Made by a program: the position numbers and the translations under genes. From Lineus longissimus (taxonomy: Eukaryota > Nemertea > Pilidiophora > Heteronemertea > Lineidae), in contig NC_088309.1 in NCBI RefSeq assembly GCF_910592395.1, positions 2,978,501-3,042,500 of the forward strand: a stretch of 64,000 nt of DNA. The letters are read 5' to 3'. Below the pieces are notes generated by a model, which was not told where the DNA came from, made no database searches, and saw only the letters and a program-made list of their open reading frames with translations. Each line of letters opens with the position of its first letter. Positions within the stretch are counted from its first letter, which is position 1. Positions 10,172-21,424 of this stretch are shown here, in pieces.

Positions 10172-12545
10172 TTTGACCAACCGGGGAAGAAGTCACATGA
10201 TTTTGGAAACCGGCCAAGCTATCATGTGACTAAACCTCAAACCTTGACGTCTTTGCATATTCTCTTGTACAAAAGCAATGTACACTAACATTTTCTGATA
10301 ACGAGAATGAAAATACAGTGCCCCTGCTGCCCCACTTCGTCAAGACATGAAACTGAAAAGTGCTTGTGTTTCTGTATGAAAACAGAAGCACGTTGTCGAT
10401 TTTGAGCATTCATCAAGCTGTCATTTCTTGAACAACGACACCGTCTTCTGCATAATTGTTTAGCCAAGTGGCTGATCATTACGTAAGTGTATACAGACTA
10501 GAGAACCCTTTAATATACAGAGACAGTGTCAGACAGTGAGAATGAAGTTCGTTGACTTTGGTCTGGACTTGATTCTGTTAGTGTTAATCATGTCTGCATT
10601 GCATGGGATGTTCATGCATGGCATGGTCTGTCACATCCATCCTTCTTAGATTGAATGATTCTTTGCTATTTTGTATTGTAGGCATCATTGGTCAGCTATG
10701 TGCAAACCGTACCATCGGCATATCCCGGACGGAAGTTCTTAAATGTCATATTGCATGCACCTGTACGTACGTGACTCGGTGTCACTGAGACAGACTGAGA
10801 TTGATTATCGAACTGTTCAGTCGGTCAGTCACGAATCTGTTAATGTGTATCATGTGAATGTAGAATGTGAATCATAATCCTGTGCATCCCTCCCTGGTGA
10901 AGTCTGTACTCGCCCCAAGTAAGAGCCTCAAGATGAGGTTCATCAGACATATGGGCTGATACCGTATCCACACATCACAGGGTTTGACACTCCCCCCAGT
11001 TGTTTTGTCCATTTGTCTTGGAATATGCTATAAATTATTATCACTGATACTTTAGTAATTTGAAAAATGTACCAGTCACCCAGTGGTGTGTGTTCATGGT
11101 TTACCTGCAACCTAATCTTCTCTGCTGGTTATCTCTTTATAATTCTATTTTTAACCATAAATGCTCCTGTAAAACTGTTACCTGATAAGCGACTGATAGA
11201 AGCCCTTAAAACTGATCAGGATGGTTGGCTGAAATTTCAGGAAACTTATCAGGCTGAATTGATTTTGGGCACCACCCATGTCATTCTTTTATATCTAACA
11301 CAGCTGACAACCTTGGTTATCAATCGACATGTCAGGATGTCCTGAAAGCTAACCAATGTTTCAAGCTGGTTTGTAATTGACCTATTCAATGTCAAGGTCA
11401 TATTTTGGCCTTGACCTACAAAAGTAGTCCGATGCTGGGGCAAGATTGTCTCATAACAAACTGTTTATGCAATGGATGATTGAAATTGGAAGCAGACTGT
11501 AAACCCAGTGACAGTGTTTTTGCAAGTCACTTCTCCCGCTCCCTCTCAGATTCGCCCCCTTGTTTAAATTCTGATTTGGTTTTCCTGTTAGGAGCAAATC
11601 TAACTGCCACCCCTCTTAAAATTCCCATCAATGTTTTCAATGAAAATTAATTATGCCTTTTCCACTCCTTAATGGTATCTGCTTCAGAAAATTCCATAAA
11701 TGCAACTCTTGTTGATTTCGGATGTCTTCAGCCTGGCTGACCAGCAGTTTTGCATAATAATGACTTATGTAATGAAAAGCTTTCCCTATAAACTGAACAT
11801 CTGTATTTGCAAGTTGCTGGGAATCTTCAGTTTGCTGAAAGGCTATCCACAGCACGAGCAAGCTCTATTTCAAGCCTTTCTTCGAAGCAGTTTAGAACTT
11901 CAACAAAAGGATTGGCAAACCTTTTGTCTTGGAACAACTAGCCATGTCTAAATTGTTAGGATCAAGGGAGCTCTGGGATTGTCCCTTTGTGTACACTGAC
12001 AAAGGATTAAATGTCTTTTGTGCTGGAGCAGCCATCCGGAATTCTTCCAGAGCTGTTACAATAAAATGGAGACAATAAACAAAATTTGGAATACAAAGTC
12101 TTTCAAAATCTACATGACACACACAGTAAAATTCTATGGTGATTCATTGCTTTAGTATGTTTGCTATTTATAGCCTGTTCCAGTCTTATTCTCTCTAACA
12201 TTTATCATTCAATTATAGCTGATGGTTGCCAAGCAACCACTGCAGATGAGGTGTCTGGAGAGGCATACTAATGAGATGCAGCCACAGGGCATCTGGATAT
12301 GAAAGGCACTGAGATGGATGGTTTCAGCAGAACTGAGTGGCTTGGTGGAACCTTTGGACCCAGTCATTCTGATCACGGTTGATTTCACTAGATGGGTTGG
12401 GCCAATACTCGTTAGTGTCACCATAAAAAGACTGGAAATTGATTTCAGTGGACTTTCAAGGGACAAAGCACATTCCTATGAAAAATAATCCATGCTTGAT
12501 GTCATGTTTTTCACAGATTAGAGTGGAATACATTTGTCAAACATT
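10172..12545. other. Intergenic region upstream of hexosaminidase
   Basis: The first few hundred bases presumably hold the hexosaminidase promoter. No TATA-like element stands out. Several short open frames occur (for example 35 codons from 10542 and 92 codons from 11067), but none has family resemblance or convincing splice borders. Confidence 0.5.
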
Positions 12546-12944
12546 AGCTGCGCTTACACCACGAAATATTGGTGGACCAATTGCACTTACACCACCACAT
12601 TGCCGCGACAAATTGGTTCGGCAATCCATTGCCGATACAAATTGCCGAGCGAATTTGTCCCACCAAGCTTGATGGTCCAAATTCGCCCGGCTTGTTAAAA
12701 GCTCGGCTTTGTCGTGGTGTACGCGCAAATGGATCGGCAATTAGCTAGTTAGATGGTTCGGCTCCAGGCGGCGCTTTCGAAATGGCGCTTTCTGCGCATG
12801 CAATTTATTGTTTGCGCGCCATCTGTAGCCGGATTTTATGACTAGCTGCAGCGCTGGTGTAAGCGCTTGGTGGATTTTCGATGGTGCGGCATTGGTTCCC
12901 GAACCAAGATTGGTGGTCCATTTTCAGGTGGTGTAAGTGCGGCT
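12546..12944. mobile_element. MITE-like non-autonomous DNA transposon, about 399 bp
   Basis: The ends form terminal inverted repeats: AGCTGCGCTTACACCAC on the left against AGCCGCACTTACACCAC (reverse complement of the right end), 15 of 17 matching. ATT flanks both ends (12543-12545 and 12945-12947) as a possible target duplication. A TA duplication shifted inward by one base is equally possible and would suggest Tc1/mariner. The CTTACACCAC word recurs inside in both orientations (about 12583 direct, about 12855 inverted), giving subterminal repeats. The interior is GC-richer than the flanks and has no coding capacity. Confidence 0.75.
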
Positions 12945-12947
12945 ATT

Positions 12948-13735
12948 GAGTATGATCTATAATTGCAGCGAGGGTTATGCAATAACAAAAACCATGCTCA
13001 TCAGCATAGTAAAATTGAAACTGATTATCTGGTCATGTGACCAGTGATATGTTAATGAGCAGCTGATCCACTACCTGGATTGCTTTCATATGCTAATTGC
13101 GTTAGATTTTCTCAGATGTGTTCCTAGCTGTCTGTGTGGTGAACCTGTCTAATGGATTGTGTGTGCTTACCATCCATGATGTGAGTATCAGCTTATGATC
13201 AAAGTGAGATGTTATTGGAGTTCCACATTACCCTAGGGGTGCTTAACCTGTTCACAATAGGGGTATTGCTGCTTATTTCCTCGGTTTATTGATTAGTATT
13301 GTCTGCACCTTGATTCCGATTGGCTGAGAGAATAATGTGTGGGTGTAGGGATTGAGTTTTATTGATTGGTTGTGTCGAAATATGTTGATATATGGATTGC
13401 TTCAGACATGTCAGAGCAGCTGATCGATAATCCGTCATTTGTCATTGTCGATTCTTGTGTTTGGTAGGTGTAGTTGAAATTGTATTCGATTTCAAGTATG
13501 TCTCAATTTTTGTATCCCTGATTGTTTTGTTCTGTAACGTTGTTGCCTATTGAACTTTGCATTGCGTAATGCAAAGCTTTGTTGACATTTACTTTCAGTG
13601 AGATTTTTAAATAGCGTGCCGTATGCCAAGACTTCAACCTGGTAGAATTGGTTTAGAAAATTATTACATTCAACAAATAGAGCCGGGCAAGATGGATTTT
13701 TGTGGCCCAAGGAATGTGATATGGTTAAAAGATAG
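12948..13735. other. Intergenic, nothing recognised
   Basis: No exon, RNA gene or clear repeat was seen between the MITE-like element and the minisatellite. Confidence 0.4.
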
Positions 13736-14245
13736 CGGTACATGAAGGCTTTTAGATAGCGGGTACACAAAGACTATGAGATGGCGGGTATACAAGGGAT
13801 TTGAGATAGTGGGTACACAGAAGGCTTAGAGATGGCAGGTACACAAAGGCTATGAGATGGCGGGTACACCAAAGCTATGAGATAGTGGGTATACAAGGGC
13901 TTTGAGATAGTGGGTACACAAAAGTCTTTGAGATAGCAGACTACACAAAGGCTATGAGATGGCAGGTACACAAAGGCTTTGAGATAGTGGGTTTACAAGG
14001 ATTTTAAATAGTGGGCACACAAAAGGCTTTGAGATAGCAGGTACACAAAGGATATGAGATATTGGGTACACAAAGGCTATGAGATAGTGGGTACACAACA
14101 GGCTTTGAGATAGCAGGTACACAAAGGCTATGAGATAATGAGTACACAAAGGCTATGAGATAGTGGGTACACAAAGGCTATGAGGTAGTGGGTTTATAAG
14201 GGATTTGAGATGGGGCAAAGGCTTTGAGATAGCGGATACACAATC
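13736..14245. repeat. Minisatellite, ~25-26 bp unit, about 20 degenerate copies
   Basis: The consensus AAGGCTATGAGATAGTGGGTACACA repeats with substitutions (CTATGAG/CTTTGAG, GATAGTGG/GATGGCAG) and occasional indels. Minus-strand open frames through it encode periodic peptides of the type YLLSHSLC-VPAIS, but these follow from the repeat and carry no sign of a gene. Confidence 0.95.
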
Positions 14246-16519
14246 AAGATCTAAGGTAGCAGGCTGGAGTAGTGGTTGTTGCATCTGGTAGTGATGTTGT
14301 TTTTATGTTCCTTCTTGTATTGGTTTGTGTTGACAGTCATTTGAGATGCCTGACCTAAAAGCTGCATTCATTTAGGACAGGATGTAGGTAGTTTTGTGAG
14401 ATTTGCTGTGGTGGGGCGCTGGTAGACCACCACTGGTGGGCGTTATTGTCAATGCTCATAATTAAAATTGATTGCAGCAGAGGTAAGGGTTGAAGGCCAC
14501 ACTTTATTTTTAATAATAAGTAGGTCTTTTGTATTAGGTGATCCAAGGTGACTTTGGTGGTGGGGAGGGGGTCCTAGGCCAACACCTATAGTGCGAGACA
14601 GACACACTTGAGTGTCCAATCATATATTACCAAACTAAATTTCTGCTGGAATGTTTTCGAGATGTGTTGGCTTGTCCAGTAAATGGAAAATTTCAACTCC
14701 TTCCCGTCTGGATAATGGTTGTTCAATATTTATTTTACTAAGCTGAATAGGTTTACCTGATATTGAATGGGTGCACTCAATATGCCTGACCATGCATGTA
14801 TCTTGGAATTACAGTGATTACCTAATATCATGTAATAACCTTTGGGTAATCCTCTTAAATATTACATAACGTCTGTACCTGCTTGCACCAACTTGTCTTA
14901 GTTTTGACCTTCAGTCTAACCCTTTTGCCTACTGTATAGTGTTCCAGAAAAGGTCTCACTATCTGAAAGGTTGCAATACATTTCCATGTTGTCCCTTAGA
15001 TAAATTGCCAAAATCAAAAATCGAGCTAGCAATAGCCTTTACTACATTTTGAATTATTTCATACGAATTCTCATATATTTTTGAGTGCGAGTCCAAATGA
15101 CTGGTTGAATTGTAGTCCACCTGAATCATCTTGACCCTCAAGTTTTGGATCCACTCTGCCGACCCGGACATCGTATGAGGGGAGGTTCAAAATGCCTTGC
15201 TCCAGATTGTCACTAGGGCTAATCCCAATTGGCACCCAAAATAGTAGCATGCACCATCCCTGTGACTTGAGGCACCACTGTAGTCCTCCAGGTAATCTGA
15301 TCAGATTGCTCTGGAAATCAAACATGTTCCATCTTGCATGATCAATTGTGACACTTCAGCCATTAGGGTCATCTTTTTAGGTCGTTCCAATTCTGATAAG
15401 GCCTTGATCTACCAAGATTGTGAGTTTGTGTATGCTTCAGCTTATTGCAAACCCTCTTGATTCAGTCCACTCCAGTTTCTTCACTGGAAGGCTTTGTTCC
15501 GAATAGAATTTGTGACATCTCTCTGGAGGCAGCGCGGTTGCATGTGAGATCAATGTCTGGATGGTAAGCACCGCTCTACACCAGCATCATATCACCAGTC
15601 GTTGCTAGTGCATGCTAGCCATTTCCTTTAGAAGAATGTGAACAAAAGCATCACTTTGTGACTATCCCAGTCCTGCATGGGCTATTGTTTGCGGATCCCT
15701 AAAATGACCTTCTTTGTTAGAACTTAAATAAATGGTGACACATGGCTCCATTGTTATGAGAATGGTGATTGGTCACATTTGCATGACAGTTTGAATTAAT
15801 TTCCCCTCTTTAAGTCGGTTTAGACTGGTTGTATCGAAATAATTTTCAGTGGCGTATTCATCATAAATACATTTTCAGATTTCACTCCCAACTTTTTTGC
15901 CCGTTCTTTTCTCTTAAGTTCTCATGAATATTGTAATTTCCTTACTTTTGTAGGCAGCCATATGAAATCATTGAGGACATTGAACATCCTCTGTGTTTAT
16001 TTCATTGATTGTATTATATTAAATCAACAAAATATCTGATTGTTCTCCTCATTTTTGTCATTCACAGATCAAGTATAATTGTGAGAGTTAGTCTGTCTTG
16101 ATGGAGATTAGATGAAACAGACCCTCTTCTGATCAAGTGCAAGATCAAGGTAAGCCTCACATCCAAGTGCAAAGCCCACCGCATCATGGTCCCTGGCATG
16201 TGGTGTAGGACCAATTTATTTGAGGTTTGACTAAACTAACTGTTTGCACCTCAACCGAAAATTGTAATGTCAGTAGCCCCTTATCAATTGGTTTGAAATC
16301 TCCCCAAGACTCGGAGACCAGTCCCAATGTGAAGATGACAACGTCGTGTAGAATTGCTATGTTATGAAAATGGTACTTCGGGAGCAGCTACATAGCATTC
16401 ATGAGCCAACAGTGGGTGGTGTTTATGTGTGTTGCTGTGTTGTACTTCAGTTCTTGTACGAAAGTACTGTTTATTTCCTGGTTTTAATTCCAAGTGCAAT
16501 CTTCTTTCCAGACAGCACG
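14246..16519. other. Upstream region and probable 5' untranslated exons of the large unnamed gene
   Basis: No coding exon was recognised. A good acceptor (CTTCTTTCCAG) ends at 16511, nine bases before the ATG of the next gene. At least one upstream non-coding exon is therefore likely in this interval, but its position cannot be fixed from sequence alone. Confidence 0.45.
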
Positions 16520-19500
16520 ATGCCTGTGAAACCAGAACCACCTGATGTGTTATACGTCACAGAATCAGGAGATGGTCAGTTGACCGCCTCAGCTCTGCCT
16601 CCACCTGATGGTGCCAGTCACCAGCCAGTACAGCAAGTCTTACCGCCACCTCCTTCATTGGTACCGCGCCCTCAGCTGACTGGCTTCCATCCTGCTCCAG
16701 TTCGTATACCATCAGGATTTGTTCCTGGGCCACCACCTATCAGAATGCCACCTAGGATTCCATCGCAACAACTGCCGAACAGACAATCAATCGCCTCACT
16801 ACCTCAAGGTCAAACAGTACCACAGATGATGACCTGTCAAATGATGGGTCAGGTACCACCTGATATGCCTGGGCAGATGTATCCACTGCCAAATGGTCAG
16901 ATGCCTTCTGTTACGCCTATGCCCCCCGTTCCTCAAATGCCGGTACAACCAAATGAACAACCTGCAAGCCAGCCAATCACCCCTGTGAATACTGAACCCA
17001 AGGTTGCTCCACCAAATGCGGACGATGACAAGGATGCTCCTGACAGTGCATCTCGGAGAGGTATCTTTGGCTGGTCAACAATCTCGAAAGAAAACCTCCC
17101 GGTATTATTCAGAAAGGAAGAAAAATTTGTGGCCGTCAGAATGGTTGAGTTCAAACTTTTGTCACGTTTTCCCAATATGTTTCCTGAGAAACTCAAAGAC
17201 AGACCACCTTTACACAGTTTCTATGCTACAGAGCATGAAGTTAAACTACTCAACGAAATTAATTACGAACATTGCGATTTTGAGTTTGGTCATGAACCAT
17301 TTTCAACCAAAGATTTGGTGGTCAAACTGCAGGAATTCGAGGCCTTCTATGATGCTGTTGAACAAAGTTTTCCTCAAAATCTCCTCGAGAATATGAAATT
17401 TGATCGTAATCGCATTGTGAGAGGTGGTTGGGTGCAGATTAACAATACAGTGGTGCCATACTTGTATCGTCAAAAGCAACGTTTTGTTCCACTCAAGGTT
17501 ATCCGATATGCTGCAACGTTACTGATCAGCCCGGCGATTGATGGGCAGGATGCACGTCAGGAGGAAAGTGACTATCTAAATCACATCTGTAAAGATGCTG
17601 GCATTAGCTTTGACTTTGATACTACAACTAAACTCGTTAGTATCGACCTTGTATGTATGCTTTGTCAGCCTATAATCCATGAATTACCCTCGAAAAGTCC
17701 TTTCGAAAATGCAAAATTTGTTGAAGTACCACCGCCGCAACCTGTCCCACCGCCACCACCGTTACATGGATTGTCAAATATGATGAACAGTATACCATAC
17801 ACGGGTGTTCCACCAAATGTCACCATACCACAGTCTTTTCCTAGAGGACCAGCACCACAATTAGCAGGGCCTGCGTCTTCGGCAGTACGTCCCCCAGCAT
17901 CTGTATCAAGTCAGCTGCCCTCATCTGGAAGTGCCACTACCCATAATAGCCCACCTGTGGTGACCAACACGGGAGCATCACCGCCTGGAACTAGAGCTCC
18001 TCCAATGCATTCTTTGCCTTGTCCACGTCATCCAGGGAGTTACATGTTTGGTGGAGGGAATGCTTACTTCCAGCCACTTTCTGAACGATTTCCTGGTGGC
18101 CCTGCTTGTCCTACATCAGACACTGGTGTACCAAGTACCAAGCAATCCCCACCCATTACTGGGCCTACACCACTGCCAACATCGACTCAACAACAGATGT
18201 TCGGACCGAGCATGTTTCCCCCCGGTCATAGAGGTTACATGCCACCACCCTATATGTATCCTGGTCACATGATGCCACCACATGGAATGCCGTGTGGTTT
18301 ACCACCACCGTACCAAGAGCAACCCACAGGCAACAAGAACAAAGAAACAGCAGCAAACAGACGAAGAAGATCTTCGGAAAATTCACGCTCAAGAGGATCT
18401 ACACCTGTCCAATTCCAACCCGATAGAAGATCTAGTGGTGATATTGTATCTCCTACAGCTGCACTAAGCCGAACGTCATCAACAGACTCCTTGAATAATG
18501 CTGGTACCTCACCCTCTGCTGTTCCAAGGCCAGGATCACGTGGCAGTGACACTCCGTCTTACGGGAGGGCAAGTCGACAGGGGGACCTGGTCATCCAAAC
18601 CACCTTACCAAGTGGAAATGTGCCAAGTAGCTCTCCAAATCCACCACTTGGACCAAGGCCATCTGCGACTCCTTTGCCGATATTAAATGTGCCGAGCTTT
18701 TCTTCATCAGTGAGGCCAAGTATCTCACAAGCTCCGCCATTTCCAAATCAGAATTTACCAGGATACGGTATGACAGGCTATGGTTATCAGCCGTGCCCTG
18801 TATATAGTTATCAAGAAAATATGCCGACTTTAAATGTCAGCAGTGCGTCTCCAATGAACAGCATGCCTGGTGTACCAGTCTCTGTGCCTGGTAACTTAAA
18901 TCCACCCACAACCCAACTCGCCGCAACTGGACAGCCTGTGCCTGTCAGCTTGGAGCACATTCCACAGTCAGTTAAAATAACCACCAAGGACCACTTTGGT
19001 GTAACTTTACCTACAGTACAAAGGGAGGGTTCTGAATTTGCTTTAATTGAGGACGTTGTGAGGCAGTGCTTCCCCCTTCTGTCAATGCCCAAGTTTCTAT
19101 ATGCTGTGGAAGATGTTCTTTGTGTTCCATTGCAAGTTTGCACTGCTGAGATAGAGCGTTCATTTATTTCCAACCTGATGAACTTAAATGGACAGCTTCA
19201 GTGTTCCAAGTTGATTTCAATCGAACAATTGAAAGAGTATCTCCCTCAGTTGAAGTATATGTTCAAGGAAAACGTCAATCCTCTTGTTATGGAATATTTT
19301 GAAAAGTTGAACTCTTCGGATAGTGTGGGTGATGAGAAAACAGAAGCTTCTGACAATGTTGACGGACACGAGGAAGTTTCAGAGCCGCGGGGTGCAGTGC
19401 AAACAATCGTCATCGACAGCGATGATGATGATACTCCCAGTGGACAGTTGACAGCTTCGAAATTGGGCACTTGCTTGAAAAAATCTGGATCTGAGGTTAC

Positions 19501-21424
19501 AATGAAAATTAAAAGGAAGAATAGTGCAACTGCTGAAAGAATTGAAGAAATTATTTCAGCCGTGATAGAACAATATTCTAAACCTGAGCCGGGGGAAGCA
19601 AACTTACAGACTGAGTTACAATCTAAGGCCGAGTTACAAAGTAAATTACAAGTTTGTGATGGGGGACGGATGATTGTAAAAACTTCAGAAGAATTATTAA
19701 GTGCTCAAGCTAAGGCAGATAATCTGCTTTCTTGTATTTCAAAGCAAACACAAAATGATGATGATACTCAAGTGCCTGTTAATACTGATGGCGGTAGTGG
19801 AGACGAACAAACTGTGGAGGAGAGAGTGAAACAAATTCTGAACGATGCTCAAAAGTTAAAAGATAAAGAAGATAAAATTCTGTTGTCTCTTGTTAAAGCT
19901 AATGGTGCTAGTAATAAGAATGTGCAAGAGTTTACACCAAAAATTGTCGAGACAGTTTCGTTGGCTGAACAAATGGAGAATGTAAGGTCTATACAGGATG
20001 ACGCTGCACCAGCATTGGACACTTTAAAGACCAAGAAACCGTGCTCCGTTGAAAGTGTATCTTTACATCCAAATGATAGTGAAGTGTCCCAAGGTTCAAC
20101 TAAAACTGTCTGTGCTGATGCAATAATTGAGAATACGGACAACCAGCAACAGAATAGTCGGGAGTGTAATGAACAAAATAATAACTTTCATAGTAAGATC
20201 ATCAATAACCAATCAGATGCCTCTGGAACTGTTGAAACTGTTTCTGAATCTCTGCTAAGCAGTGAAGATTTGGGTTTAAAAGATGTTGAAAAAAGAAGGC
20301 TTTCTGGGGAATGTGAGCCAAGGATTCTTAATACTCAATCTTTAGCTGGGCAAATTGGTGGAAAGTCACTAAAAGTTGGTGAGACTGTGTCATTGGACAG
20401 TCCGGAGGGTGGTAGTGAGGCTGTTGCATTATCAGCAAGAAGTGAATCGTACGACGGGACAGGCTTGGATGCGACGAAGGATAGTAGTGTGCCTGGAGAC
20501 TGTGCAACTTTATCGAGATGTCAGCTCAAGGTCGTTGATGTTGTGTCATTATCTGAATCTAAAGGTGTTGAGAGTTCTGTCCTTTGGGATAATTGGGACT
20601 CTGATTCCAATATGTCAGGAGGAAGGCCAATAATTCTTAATCGAGACACAATCAACGACATCAAAAATGGTCCTTCACTTTCCTCTGTGGAACCCGAAGG
20701 TGGCACTGGTGATATTGAGGTGCTAAGGAGTTCAGAAAGTTGTGAGCTCAAAATCACAGAGACTGTCTCATTGGCAAAGCCTGTGGAGGTACAGAAGTCC
20801 GTGAAAGACAGTGGTGTTGGAGCTAATACCTACCTGCAGGGAGTTGAGCTGGAATCGGTGCCAACTTCAGCAGCAGGAGATAAATCAATGGAACCTGTTA
20901 CTACCTTAGATAGTAGTGCTGAGAACGATGGACTTGATGATTCTGTTGTCGTAATAAGTGAGGATTTCTCGAGAAAGCCAAGCAACTCATCAAATAAGAG
21001 TTGTACGAAGAGTGTTAGCCCTGTTTCAGGGGTACTCTCTGAGAATAACCAGGATTCATGCCTAAAAATAGTCTCTGTTGTTGGTGGTTGTGACCGACCC
21101 GGATCTTGTCAAAATAGCACGGAGAATAATCATAACGTGACAACATCTGAAAGTGGGCGGCCAAAAGTTCTTTCTGTTGGTAGTAAGAGTAAGATTGTCA
21201 TTGCTCCGTCAACTAGTCAAAAGTTCCATGTCTCTATCTTGAATCAGGGTATCGGTGTGAAAAGAAGCCATAGTGATTCATGCGATGCTCAACCGAGCAA
21301 GAGAATCATGATTAAAGTGGAGAACAATAACAACCCAATCAAACAAGCAAATAAGGATGAGACAGTGATTATCAAACATAATGCAAATGATGGCTCTGTA
21401 ACTGAAGTTGTCTGCATTGACTGA
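16520..21424 (+). CDS. Large proline-rich / acidic protein, unnamed, single coding exon, 1,634 residues
   Basis: I do not recognise an orthologue. The frame is open further upstream (to 16364), but a splice acceptor at 16511 and the start MPVKPEPPD make the ATG at 16520 the better choice. Layout: a Pro/Met/Gln-rich N-terminus (1-175); two folded-looking blocks at about 178-293 and 303-390; a long Pro/Ser-rich linker with basic stretches (RRRRSSENSRSRGS); a third folded block at about 818-933; then an acidic, Ser-rich tail. The three blocks share a beginning of the form P-x-hydrophobic-x-R/Q-x(4)-F-V/A-x-hydrophobic-x(2)-V/I, reminiscent of Ski/Sno/Dac modules (weak inference). IVIDSDDDD (about 962) and VVVISED (about 1476) look like SUMO-interaction motifs. 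VKPE (K4) and IKVE (K1599) are SUMO-acceptor consensus sites. This suggests a nuclear regulatory scaffold. There is no membrane segment or signal peptide. Confidence 0.85.
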   Translation: MPVKPEPPDVLYVTESGDGQLTASALPPPDGASHQPVQQVLPPPPSLVPRPQLTGFHPAPVRIPSGFVPGPPPIRMPPRIPSQQLPNRQSIASLPQGQTVPQMMTCQMMGQVPPDMPGQMYPLPNGQMPSVTPMPPVPQMPVQPNEQPASQPITPVNTEPKVAPPNADDDKDAPDSASRRGIFGWSTISKENLPVLFRKEEKFVAVRMVEFKLLSRFPNMFPEKLKDRPPLHSFYATEHEVKLLNEINYEHCDFEFGHEPFSTKDLVVKLQEFEAFYDAVEQSFPQNLLENMKFDRNRIVRGGWVQINNTVVPYLYRQKQRFVPLKVIRYAATLLISPAIDGQDARQEESDYLNHICKDAGISFDFDTTTKLVSIDLVCMLCQPIIHELPSKSPFENAKFVEVPPPQPVPPPPPLHGLSNMMNSIPYTGVPPNVTIPQSFPRGPAPQLAGPASSAVRPPASVSSQLPSSGSATTHNSPPVVTNTGASPPGTRAPPMHSLPCPRHPGSYMFGGGNAYFQPLSERFPGGPACPTSDTGVPSTKQSPPITGPTPLPTSTQQQMFGPSMFPPGHRGYMPPPYMYPGHMMPPHGMPCGLPPPYQEQPTGNKNKETAANRRRRSSENSRSRGSTPVQFQPDRRSSGDIVSPTAALSRTSSTDSLNNAGTSPSAVPRPGSRGSDTPSYGRASRQGDLVIQTTLPSGNVPSSSPNPPLGPRPSATPLPILNVPSFSSSVRPSISQAPPFPNQNLPGYGMTGYGYQPCPVYSYQENMPTLNVSSASPMNSMPGVPVSVPGNLNPPTTQLAATGQPVPVSLEHIPQSVKITTKDHFGVTLPTVQREGSEFALIEDVVRQCFPLLSMPKFLYAVEDVLCVPLQVCTAEIERSFISNLMNLNGQLQCSKLISIEQLKEYLPQLKYMFKENVNPLVMEYFEKLNSSDSVGDEKTEASDNVDGHEEVSEPRGAVQTIVIDSDDDDTPSGQLTASKLGTCLKKSGSEVTMKIKRKNSATAERIEEIISAVIEQYSKPEPGEANLQTELQSKAELQSKLQVCDGGRMIVKTSEELLSAQAKADNLLSCISKQTQNDDDTQVPVNTDGGSGDEQTVEERVKQILNDAQKLKDKEDKILLSLVKANGASNKNVQEFTPKIVETVSLAEQMENVRSIQDDAAPALDTLKTKKPCSVESVSLHPNDSEVSQGSTKTVCADAIIENTDNQQQNSRECNEQNNNFHSKIINNQSDASGTVETVSESLLSSEDLGLKDVEKRRLSGECEPRILNTQSLAGQIGGKSLKVGETVSLDSPEGGSEAVALSARSESYDGTGLDATKDSSVPGDCATLSRCQLKVVDVVSLSESKGVESSVLWDNWDSDSNMSGGRPIILNRDTINDIKNGPSLSSVEPEGGTGDIEVLRSSESCELKITETVSLAKPVEVQKSVKDSGVGANTYLQGVELESVPTSAAGDKSMEPVTTLDSSAENDGLDDSVVVISEDFSRKPSNSSNKSCTKSVSPVSGVLSENNQDSCLKIVSVVGGCDRPGSCQNSTENNHNVTTSESGRPKVLSVGSKSKIVIAPSTSQKFHVSILNQGIGVKRSHSDSCDAQPSKRIMIKVENNNNPIKQANKDETVIIKHNANDGSVTEVVCID
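19925..21190 (+). repeat. Coding repeat: recurring VSL motif in the acidic tail
   Basis: Within the large protein, short peptides of the type K-I/V-x-E/D-x-V-S-L recur: PKIVETVSLAEQ, CSVESVSLHPND, GTVETVSESLL, LKVGETVSLDSP, LKVVDVVSLSES, LKITETVSLAKP, then decayed LKIVSVVGG and PKVLSVGSK. They are spaced roughly 35-70 residues apart in otherwise low-complexity acidic sequence. This pattern fits a repeated linear binding motif better than a folded domain. Confidence 0.7.

Noticed and set aside
10542-10650. 35-codon frame beginning MKFVDFGLDLILLVL, signal-peptide-like
   Set aside because: No downstream exon with a matching phase was found and the composition is not distinguishable from chance.
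11067-11345. 92-codon hydrophobic open frame
   Set aside because: No recognisable domain, no Kozak-like context and no splice partner; it is likely a chance frame in AT-rich DNA.
13774-14149. Minus-strand frames encoding periodic VPAIS/HSLC peptides
   Set aside because: The periodicity is that of the 26-bp minisatellite; frames break whenever the unit length shifts.
16364-16519. 52-residue N-terminal extension of the large protein
   Set aside because: A strong acceptor (CTTCTTTCCAG) interrupts it just before MPVKPEPPD and the extension is hydrophobic in a way unlike the rest; it is probably intron.
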